In this document: positions 1 through 5,492 of the stretch, piece after piece
Position numbering within the stretch: the first letter of the stretch is position 1
How the letters are laid out: every line of letters starts with the position of its first letter
Assembly (NCBI GenBank): GCA_009927375.1
Contig: RFNE01000193.1
Span: 1 to 5,492 of the forward strand
DNA: 5,492 bases
Source of the DNA: Actinomycetota bacterium
GTDB lineage: Bacteria; Actinomycetota; Acidimicrobiia; Acidimicrobiales; Ilumatobacteraceae
Direction: 5' to 3'
The notes under the pieces: generated by a model
Database searches by the model: none
Told to the model about the DNA's origin: nothing
Seen by the model: only the letters and a program-made list of their open reading frames with translations
Position numbers and translations under genes: made by a program

Positions 1-199
1 CGGCGAAGAAGTCGCCAAGGGAATCGTGGAGGCCGTGAAACGCGTGCAGTTGCGCGCGCCGATCGTGATCCGCCTCGATGGCACGAATGCCGAGGAGGGC
101 CGCGAGATCCTTGCCAAGGCGGGTATCCCGGATTCTCAACTCACCAGTCGACCGACCATGTTGGAAGCGGCCCGCACGGCCGTGGAACTGGCCAAGTAG
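1..199 (+). CDS. sucC: Succinyl-CoA synthetase (ADP-forming) beta subunit, C-terminal fragment
   Basis: This is the last 65 codons of the beta subunit, read in the frame that starts at base 2; the 5' end lies outside the window. The beta subunit carries the nucleotide-binding ATP-grasp domain and pairs with SucD to interconvert succinyl-CoA and succinate with ADP/ATP phosphorylation in the TCA cycle. The visible part belongs to the C-terminal flavodoxin-like CoA-ligase domain. It shows the family block IVIRLDGTNAEEGREIL, which corresponds to the VRLxGxNxxxG block of SucC proteins, followed by a closing amphipathic helix that ends VELAK. The TAG stop at 197-199 is 8 bp before sucD, so the two subunits are surely co-transcribed. 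Identification rests on this block plus the adjacent sucD. ADP versus GDP specificity cannot be judged from this piece. Confidence 0.93.
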   Translation, partial: GEEVAKGIVEAVKRVQLRAPIVIRLDGTNAEEGREILAKAGIPDSQLTSRPTMLEAARTAVELAK

Positions 200-203
200 G
201 GGG
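198..203 (+). promoter_or_regulatory. Probable ribosome binding site for sucD
   Basis: The purine run AGGGGG overlaps the sucC stop codon and ends 4 nt before the sucD ATG at 208. It is an imperfect Shine-Dalgarno match with short spacing, so sucD is probably translated partly by coupling to sucC termination. Confidence 0.5.
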
Positions 204-207
204 CGCC

Positions 208-1107
208 ATGGCAATCTTCGTCAACGAGAACACGAAAGTCATCGTCCAGGGTCTGACCGGTGGACAGGGTCGATTCCACGGATTGCGTAACCGCGCGTAC
301 GGCACCAAGGTCGTCGGCGGCGTGACGCCAGGGAAGGCCGGCCAGGACGTCGAGGGCATTCCGGTATTCGACACCGTCGACGATGCCGTTCGCGCAACCG
401 GTGCGACCGCCTCGTTCATCGCGGTTCCGCCGAAGGCGGCACCAGCAGCGATTCTCGAAGCTGCTCGCGCGGGGATCGAATTCATCGTGTGCATCACCGA
501 GGGCATTCCCGCACAGGACGAAGCTCGCGTCTATTCGACACTGCAGCGCGACTATCCCGCGACGCGACTCCTCGGACCGAACTGTCCAGGCATCATCTCA
601 CCGGGGAAGTGCAACATTGGCATCACCGCAGGAGAGATCGCCGAATTGCCGAGTGCGAAGGGGCCGAACGTTGGCATCGTGTCGCGTTCTGGCACGTTGA
701 CGTATCAAGCGTTGTATGAACTCAAGCAGCAGGGCATCGGGGTGAGCACGTGCGTCGGCATCGGCGGCGACCCGGTGCCAGGAACGTCGTTCGTCGATTG
801 TCTCGCACAGTTTCAGGCGGATCCCGAGACGCACGCGATCATCATGATCGGTGAGATCGGCGGCTCGGCGGAGGAAGAGGCCGCGGAGTTCATCAGCAAC
901 CACGTCACGAAGCCGATGAGCGCCTACATCGCCGGAGTCACCGCACCCGCGGGCAAGAAGATGGGTCACGCGGGAGCGATCGTGTCGGGTGGCAAGGGAA
1001 CTGCGCAAGGGAAGATGGATGCGTTGCGTGCCGCAGGGGTGCAGATCGGTCTCAATCCGACCGAAGCTGGATCACTGATGGCCGACATCGTGAAGAAACT
1101 TCGCTAG
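208..1107 (+). CDS. sucD: Succinyl-CoA synthetase (ADP-forming) alpha subunit
   Basis: The alpha subunit binds CoA and carries the histidine that is phosphorylated during substrate-level phosphorylation in the TCA cycle; it works as a complex with SucC in the cytoplasm. The 299-residue protein is complete (the E. coli subunit is about 289). The N-terminal Rossmann CoA-binding domain opens with GLTGGQGRFHG (about residues 16-26), where E. coli-type proteins have GFTGSQGTFH. YGTKVVGGVTPGK follows at 31-43. GPNCPG is at 123-128. The ligase domain holds SRSGTLTYQ (159-167), GIGGDPVPGT (184-193) and GEIGGSAEEEAA (215-226). The active-site histidine is H254 in KKMGHAGAIVSGGKGTA. The ATG start follows sucC by 8 bp and gives the expected N-terminus, with NTKVIVQG close behind. 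The overall pattern is nearer to proteobacterial-type SucD than to my recollection of the mycobacterial protein. No damage is visible. Confidence 0.97.
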   Translation: MAIFVNENTKVIVQGLTGGQGRFHGLRNRAYGTKVVGGVTPGKAGQDVEGIPVFDTVDDAVRATGATASFIAVPPKAAPAAILEAARAGIEFIVCITEGIPAQDEARVYSTLQRDYPATRLLGPNCPGIISPGKCNIGITAGEIAELPSAKGPNVGIVSRSGTLTYQALYELKQQGIGVSTCVGIGGDPVPGTSFVDCLAQFQADPETHAIIMIGEIGGSAEEEAAEFISNHVTKPMSAYIAGVTAPAGKKMGHAGAIVSGGKGTAQGKMDALRAAGVQIGLNPTEAGSLMADIVKKLR

Positions 1108-1165
1108 TCACGCGCTTGCTCGCCGCTTTCGGCAAGTGGTGCATCACTACGCTTGATGTGCCCTC

Positions 1166-3074
1166 ATGAATCGCCAGAATTCGCTGTCATACATGCCCGG
1201 TTTGGACGGGCTACGCGCACTTGCCGTCGTCGCCGTCATCATTTATCACGCCAACAAGTCGTGGTTGACGGGTGGATTCCTCGGTGTCGAGGTGTTCTTC
1301 GTGATCAGTGGGTATCTGATCACGTTGCTGTTAATCACTGAGTCCGAGCAGAACGACAGGATCTCCTTCAAGCAGTTCTGGATGCGCAGAGCCAGGCGGC
1401 TCCTGCCCGCGTTGTGGACGTTGCTGCTTGGCGTGTGCACGTATGCGTCGTTGTTCATGCGCGACGAACTCGGCAAACTGCGCGGGGACGTCATCGCGGC
1501 GTTCGTGTACGGATTCAACTGGTTCAAGATCTGGTCGAAGTCGAGCTACTTCGATTCCGCGCAGGTCGATCCGCTTCGACACCTCTGGTCACTCGCAGTG
1601 GAGGAGCAGTTCTATCTCATCTGGCCGCTCTTGATCGCGGTCGTCTTGCGAATCTTCGGCAAACGACTTGCGACGTTGGGTGGAGCGTTCTTCGTTACCG
1701 CGATTGGCGTTGCCTGGTACGTCGCGGCGACTTACGCACCGGGTTTTCCCGAGCCCACTCCACTCGGTTCGCCGGACCACTTCGTCTCCATCTTCGGCCA
1801 TCCGGCTGAAGATCGACTTCCTCTTTCTCGGCACGCTCGGTCGTTCGGGCGGGCTCTTCCTCGGAGCGGCGCTTGCGTTCTGGTACCGGCCATCGATGTT
1901 CAGCCAGCAGTATCCCTCGAGCGATCGTCATGCCGTGAGCGCCATCGGCGCGGTCGGCCTTGCCGCCCTCGGCGCAATGATGTGGCAATTCCACGACGTG
2001 TATTCGACAACCGTTGACCTTGGCGATGGGACAACGGAGATCGTCCGACGCGGATATGACCCACTCTTCCAAGGGGGATTCCTCCTCGTCGGCCTCGCGA
2101 GCATCGCCGTGATCACGGCCGCGGTTCATCCGCACTCGCCGATCGGCACCAAGTTGCTGGGTAATCCAATCTTCACCTATCTCGGTCGTCGCTCGTACGG
2201 TCTGTACCTCTACCACTGGCCCGTGTTCCGTTTCGCACGCGGTGCGGATCCGAATCCGATGTCGGTCGTGCAGTTCATCCTTCTCGGACTCGTCATCCTT
2301 GTGATCACCGAGGCGTCATACCGATTCATCGAGATGCCCATTCGCACGGGAGATTTCTCCCAGTGGTGGTTCACGATGCGTCATCCACGCAATGATGCCA
2401 ACCGAAAGCAGCGACAGAATGCGATCGCAATCGCCGTCGTCGTATCGGTGCTTCCCTTGTTCGGGCTCGTGAGTGTCGCAATCGGTACCGGCCAGGGTCA
2501 AGTGGCCGAGAGCTTGAAGAAGAACGAGCAGTCGGTGCAGAACCTCGTGTCATCCACGACGGTCGCTCCAAACCCCGGCGACTCGACGGCCACGACCTCG
2601 CTCGATGGTCAGATCATTCCCATCCTTGCCATCGGTGACTCGGTGATGCTCGGTGCGGCAAACGTGCTCACCGAGCGGGGGATCACGGTCGATGCAATGA
2701 AGAGCAGGCCATTCCGACAGGCACTCGAGATCGCCAACTACGTCAAATCCATCAACCGGCTCGGAGACTTCGTCATCATCCACCTGGGCACGAACAATTA
2801 CGTGGACGAAAAGACGCTGGACGAGATCATGGTGCCGCTCGCCGACGTTGATCGGGTGGTCATGCTCACCACACACGTGCCGAAGAAGCCATGGCAGGAC
2901 CCGAACAACGAGCTCATCAAGGCCATGCCGAACCGCTATGGCAACGTCACCGTGCTCGACTGGTACACGATCGCAGAGCAACACCCCGAGTATCTCTACA
3001 GCGACAAAATTCACCTGAATCCGGAGGGTCAGGCGGTCTACGCCGATCTCATCATGCAGGCCATCGGCAAGTAG
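1166..3074 (+). pseudogene. Acyltransferase-3 / SGNH-domain membrane O-acyltransferase (OatA-like), frameshifted
   Basis: One gene read in two frames. Part 1 (1166 to about 1804) would run on to a TGA at 2015-2017 but loses family resemblance after residue 213. Part 2 (about 1806-3074) is in the +1 frame. Skipping one base near 1805 gives 635 residues, normal for AT3-SGNH proteins, which move acyl groups across the membrane onto wall or surface polysaccharide. Part 1 has LDGLRALAVVAV and YH (H28), GVEVFFVISGYLIT, FWMRRARRLLPA and LWSLAVEEQFYLIWP (about 141-155). Part 2 has GRRSYGLYLYHWPVF (H350), the last membrane helix (about 421-443), a Ser/Thr/Pro linker (about 461-484) and an SGNH domain: GDS (Ser492), GTNN (541-544), DKIH (Asp613, His616). 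About ten or eleven membrane segments. An in-frame TGA at 1154-1156 makes ATG 1166 the earliest start (ATG 1193 is the alternative); neither has a clear ribosome binding site. The 58-bp gap after sucD shows no clear promoter. The acceptor polymer is unknown. Confidence 0.88.
1797..1808 (+). other. Frameshift site in the acyltransferase gene
   Basis: Upstream the family reading is ...FVSIFGHP; downstream it is LKIDFLFLGT in the next frame. The smallest repair is removal of one G from CATCCGGCTGAAG (about 1804-1805), giving H-P-L-K-I-D. A two-base deletion would have the same effect. No known programmed +1 signal is evident, so I read it as a mutation or a sequence error. The exact base is inferred. 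Confidence 0.8.
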
Positions 3075-3084
3075 CGTCGTGCCC

Positions 3085-4071
3085 ATGACCTCACCAGTAC
3101 GTGTTGCAGTGACCGGGGCGGCCGGTCAAATCGGATACAGCTTGCTCTTCCGCATCGCCTTCGGTGCGATGCTCGGACCCGAGACCAAAGTGATCCTCCA
3201 GTTGCTCGAGATCACGCCCGCGATGGGAGCCTTGTCGGGAGTGAAGATGGAGCTCGACGACTGCGCATTCGCTCCGCTGGTGGACGTGATTACAACTGAC
3301 GACCCGAACGTTGCCTTCGGTGATGCCGACATCGCACTCCTCGTCGGCGCGATGCCCCGCAAGGATGGCATGGAGCGCAGTGACTTGTTGAGTGCAAATG
3401 GTGGAATCTTCAAGCCGCAAGGTCAGGCCATCAGCAGGAACGCAAAGAAGGACGTCAAGGTGCTCGTCGTCGGCAATCCCGCCAACACCAACGCGCTGAT
3501 CGCGATGCACAACGCGCCAGACATTTCGCCACGTCAGTTCACCGCGATGACCCGCCTCGACCACAACCGCGCGGTCTCCCAAATCGCCGCGCGAGTCCAG
3601 CGCCCGGTGACTTCGGTGAAGAAGATGACCATCTGGGGCAACCACTCCACGACGCAGTATCCCGATCTCTTCCATTGTGAAGTCGACGGGAAGAATGCGG
3701 CACAGCTCGTGAACGACCAGAAGTGGATCGATGAGACCTACATCCCGACCGTTGCCAAGCGCGGTGCCGCGGTGATCAAGGCGCGTGGCTCATCGTCTGC
3801 AGCATCTGCAGCGAATGCCGCGATCGACCACGTTCGCTCGTGGGTCAAGGGCACACCGGCAGGTGACTGGGTGTCGATGGCGGTGCCGTCAGACGGCAGC
3901 TACGGCGTTCCCGAGGGCCTCATCTCGTCGTTCCCATGCGTGTGTTCGAATGGCGACTATTCGATCGTGCAAGGACTCGACATCGATGCCTACAGCCGTT
4001 CGAAGATCGACGCCTCCGTCGCAGAGCTGATGGAAGAGCGCGACGCCGTCAAGCAACTCGGCTTGATCTAA
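3085..4071 (+). CDS. mdh: Malate dehydrogenase (NAD-dependent)
   Basis: It oxidises malate to oxaloacetate with NAD+ in the cytoplasm, the closing step of the TCA cycle that SucCD also serves. The protein is 328 residues from the ATG at 3085. A GTG two codons upstream (3079) is also possible, giving 330. The ATG fits better the roughly 329-residue actinobacterial enzymes. The dinucleotide fold has GAAGQIG (11-17), with Glu42 at the end of the second strand as expected for NAD preference. Catalytic features are PRKDGMER with R92 and R98, NPANTNALI (131-139), LDHNRA with D159 and R162, and GNHSTTQYPD with proton-acceptor H187. SSAASAANAA and SDGSYGVPEGLISSFP are diagnostic of this MDH type. The start lies 4-10 bp after the acyltransferase stop and there is no strong ribosome binding site, so translation is probably coupled. 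The upstream frameshift could therefore lower its expression if that lesion is real. The TAA overlaps the stop of the convergent peptidase gene. Confidence 0.97.
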   Translation: MTSPVRVAVTGAAGQIGYSLLFRIAFGAMLGPETKVILQLLEITPAMGALSGVKMELDDCAFAPLVDVITTDDPNVAFGDADIALLVGAMPRKDGMERSDLLSANGGIFKPQGQAISRNAKKDVKVLVVGNPANTNALIAMHNAPDISPRQFTAMTRLDHNRAVSQIAARVQRPVTSVKKMTIWGNHSTTQYPDLFHCEVDGKNAAQLVNDQKWIDETYIPTVAKRGAAVIKARGSSSAASAANAAIDHVRSWVKGTPAGDWVSMAVPSDGSYGVPEGLISSFPCVCSNGDYSIVQGLDIDAYSRSKIDASVAELMEERDAVKQLGLI

Positions 4072-4091
4072 CCGTCGTTTCGTCGTTCGTT

Positions 4092-4116
4092 GGCGACTCT
4101 CGCACGCGAGATCGCC
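4092..4116 (+). terminator. Hairpin after mdh, possible intrinsic or bidirectional terminator
   Basis: GGCGA, a bulged C and TCTCG on the left pair with CGAGA and TCGCC on the right around a CACG loop: ten paired bases, mostly G-C. It begins 21 bases after the mdh stop. There is no T tract directly after it (a T7 run lies about 25 bases on, at 4142-4148), so it would be a tail-less terminator of the kind often proposed in actinobacteria. It also sits inside the 3' end of the convergent peptidase reading frame. Confidence 0.4.
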
Positions 4117-4422
4117 GTCGCATCATTGCACGCCGTGGGAGTTTTTTTCACGAGCGCATTCTTTTCCTTCTTCGGCGAAAGTTGCTCGCCTGATCGCCAC
4201 GCGTCCAAATATTTCCACGGCCAGAGTTCTCCTTGGAGGAGTCGTTCTTCGGCGGTCGGGCAGATGCGGGAGATCCCGACGTGCGTGTGACACAGCGTTC
4301 GTCGTGCGTTTCCTGACGAGCCCATGACGCCGATCCACTGGCCCGCCTCCACGCGTTGTCCGAAGTGGACCTTCACTCTTCCGAGATGGGAGAAGTAATA
4401 CCGCACGGTGTCATCGCCCAGG

Positions 4423-4427
4423 AGGTG
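4423..4427 (-). other. Frameshift site in the M23 peptidase gene
   Basis: On the coding strand the local sequence is ATCACCTCCTGGGC. As read it gives I-T-S-W-A; one more C after ATCAC would give I-T-L-L-G-D-D, which runs straight into the conserved VRYYFSHL. Loss of one C from a CCC run is the simplest explanation, whether by real mutation or a homopolymer sequencing error. The exact base is inferred. Confidence 0.72.
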
Positions 4428-4733
4428 ATGGTCAGACCACCACGTGTACCTGGTGCATCGACGGACTCGATCCACTTGTCCTTTCGTCGAACTTGGCCAA
4501 TCGTGCCTGAGGTAGGTGCGAGCACTTTGGCATAGCAACCGAAGACGTCGGTTGCCGGATAGTCCAGATGGTCGCGTGCGTAGCGCACGGGCACGCGAGT
4601 AAATGGGAACACGTATCGCGGGACCGAGCCGTCGGTGACGGGCTGCTCGGTTTCGGCGTGAGCCATCTGAGGAAAGAGGGAAGTGAGCGAGATGACGAGC
4701 GCGAGGAGTCGAACCCGTGCCCGCATGTCGTGC

Positions 4734-5492
4734 CTAGGAGGACCGACGCTTCTTGTTGACGGCGCTTGCCGCAACCACCATCCCGATACCGATGATCACG
4801 ATCGCAAGACCCTGAATTGCCTGGTCGTCGACGATTCGGGTGACGAGGAGTGAGGTGGTGAGCGTGACGACGATCGCCCCGCCTGCGATGACCTCGAGCT
4901 GGAGCATCCTTGTGCTCATTGCAAAGAGCGCCAGGGCGATGATCAGTGCACCAATTGACGCGCCGATGCTGTCCCTCATGACCCCGAAGGTGAAGGTTCC
5001 AAGGACGTAGCTGACCGTGCCGACGACCCTCGCGCTCAAGGGAAAACCAATCGAGGAAACTCCGGCGGCGATCAACGCTGCTCCGCTCGCGATGAAGAGG
5101 AGTGCTGCCACGAGGGAGTCCTCGAGGTTCAACGTGCCGATGAGCGACGCAACGAAGATTTCAGTTGCAATGACGAAGACCAGGGTTCCAGCGAATTGAG
5201 TCCGACGTGCAGCGGTGAAGCCGAGTGCGATGCAGATTGCGGTGACAATCGACGCGGAATGATCGGAGGCGAGCCCCGCCTCGTTCAGGAAGATTCCAAT
5301 CGAGCCAGCGATGAGGCCGACTGCCACGATCGCGAGCGCTTCGGCGAGCCGGGACCGCCAGTGGTGGGGACGATGGAGCAGCCGAGCGCCGAGACCAATG
5401 ACGATGCCCGCAACGAGCATGCCGATGGCAATGCCGAGCGGACTCGTGTCCTGGACGAGCGCGATGGTGAGCCAGGTGACGCCGATGGCCGC
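4734..5492 (-). CDS. Multi-pass integral membrane protein of unknown function, C-terminal part
   Basis: The frame stays open to the window edge (upstream of the internal Met at 5420 it reads AAIGVTWLTIALVQDTSPLG), so the start lies beyond 5492 and 252 residues are visible. I do not recognise the family. The protein is almost entirely hydrophobic, with roughly nine or ten predicted membrane segments. Examples are LVAGIVIGLGARLL, LAIVAVGLIAGSIGIFL, VFVIATEIFVASLIGTL, ALIIALALFAMS and LAIVIIGIGMVVAASAV. They are separated by short loops such as HRPHHWRSR and LASDHSAS, and the protein ends in a basic tail, KKRRSS, likely cytoplasmic. No catalytic motif, nucleotide-binding loop or transporter signature stands out. 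Its TAG stop (4734-4736) is 7 bp from the start of the secreted peptidase gene on the same strand, suggesting an envelope-related operon, but that gives no function by itself. Confidence 0.78.
   Translation of the reverse strand, partial: AAIGVTWLTIALVQDTSPLGIAIGMLVAGIVIGLGARLLHRPHHWRSRLAEALAIVAVGLIAGSIGIFLNEAGLASDHSASIVTAICIALGFTAARRTQFAGTLVFVIATEIFVASLIGTLNLEDSLVAALLFIASGAALIAAGVSSIGFPLSARVVGTVSYVLGTFTFGVMRDSIGASIGALIIALALFAMSTRMLQLEVIAGGAIVVTLTTSLLVTRIVDDQAIQGLAIVIIGIGMVVAASAVNKKRRSS

Larger units (their letters stand above)
4068..4726 (-). pseudogene. Secreted M23-family (LytM-like) metallopeptidase, frameshifted
   Basis: The N-terminal part starts at 4726 with a signal peptide (MRARVRLLALVISLTSLF, then AHA before ETEQP). 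It continues with YPATDVFGCYAKVLAPTSGTI and GGLTI, then leaves the family pattern after about residue 101 (its unshifted frame ends at 4373). The C-terminal part is in the -1 frame: LLGDDTVRYYFSHL, GQRVEAGQWIGVMGSSGNA, CHTHVGIS and WPWKYLDAWRSGEQLSP. Restoring one base gives about 219 residues. The M23 zinc-site pattern is complete across the break: H53 and D60 in HLDYPATD, H114 in SHL, and HTH (147-149). Such enzymes cleave peptidoglycan cross-bridges outside the membrane or act as non-enzymatic LytM regulators. A start at 4774 is possible but would put a hydrophilic leader ahead of the signal peptide. AGG lies 6 nt before ATG 4726, and the upstream membrane gene ends 7 bp away, so the pair is probably one operon. 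The Lys-rich tail after SPKKE (about 30 residues) is unlike the core. Confidence 0.8.

Noticed and set aside
141..1008. Long antisense open frames opposite sucD, and similar ones opposite the acyltransferase and mdh
   Set aside because: These are typical of GC-rich coding DNA read in the wrong frame: Arg/His-rich composition, no recognisable motifs, and fully overlapped by well-supported genes.
1115..1136. Possible terminator between sucD and the acyltransferase (CTTGC...GCAAG, GCCG-CTTT-CGGC)
   Set aside because: The inner stem is only four pairs, the outer pairing needs bulges or is mutually exclusive with it, and no T tract follows. The gap is short enough for read-through.
1668..1805. 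ATG at 1668 as the true start of a separate downstream acyltransferase/SGNH gene
   Set aside because: Between 1668 and about 1800 this frame encodes Arg/Ser-rich sequence without family resemblance, while the other frame carries the conserved acyltransferase membrane sequence. It is a shadow extension of the second half.
1797..1808. Programmed +1 ribosomal frameshift in the acyltransferase
   Set aside because: No in-frame stop or rare-codon pause sits at the shift point, no stimulatory structure is obvious, and this family is not known for recoding.
3796..3813. Tandem repeat TCTGCAGCA / TCTGCAGCG
   Set aside because: It encodes the conserved Ser/Ala-rich SSAASAA block of malate dehydrogenase; the repeat follows from codon choice.
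4072..4091. Short CGTCGTT-type direct repeats just after the mdh stop
   Set aside because: There are only two or three degenerate copies in about 20 bases, too few to call a repeat element or an operator.

Overview
The window looks like ordinary chromosome from a GC-rich bacterium, probably an actinobacterium. The best clue is the malate dehydrogenase, which follows the mycobacterial/actinobacterial Mdh pattern almost motif for motif. The acyltransferase with a Thr/Val/Ala/Pro-rich linker before its SGNH domain would suit Acidimicrobiia-type actinobacteria, but that placement is inference from general knowledge and not from a search. No mobile element, CRISPR array, tRNA or rRNA is visible, and no stretch longer than 300 bases lacks a gene.

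Plus strand, 1-4071: the 3' end of sucC, then sucD 8 bp later (succinyl-CoA synthetase beta and alpha subunits), a 58-bp gap, a membrane acyltransferase-3/SGNH O-acyltransferase gene, and mdh (malate dehydrogenase) starting 4-10 bp after it. This is a TCA-cycle cluster with a cell-envelope modification gene inserted in it. The acyltransferase is split by a one-base frame change near 1797-1808. Both halves keep their family motifs, and skipping one base restores a 635-residue protein.

Minus strand, 5492-4068: the C-terminal part of a many-times membrane-spanning protein that runs off the window edge, then, 7 bp later, a secreted M23-type (LytM-like) metallopeptidase gene. This second gene also carries a one-base frame change, near 4423-4427. 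Its zinc-ligand motifs survive on either side of the break. It converges on mdh so closely that the two stop codons overlap. A GC-rich hairpin lies just after the mdh stop.

The metabolic genes are intact while both envelope genes are frameshifted. Preserved motifs and normal-looking sequence downstream of each break point to very recent lesions or single-base sequencing/assembly errors, not old decay. I found no convincing undescribed system. The points most worth checking are the two frameshifts and the embedding of the envelope acyltransferase in the TCA cluster.
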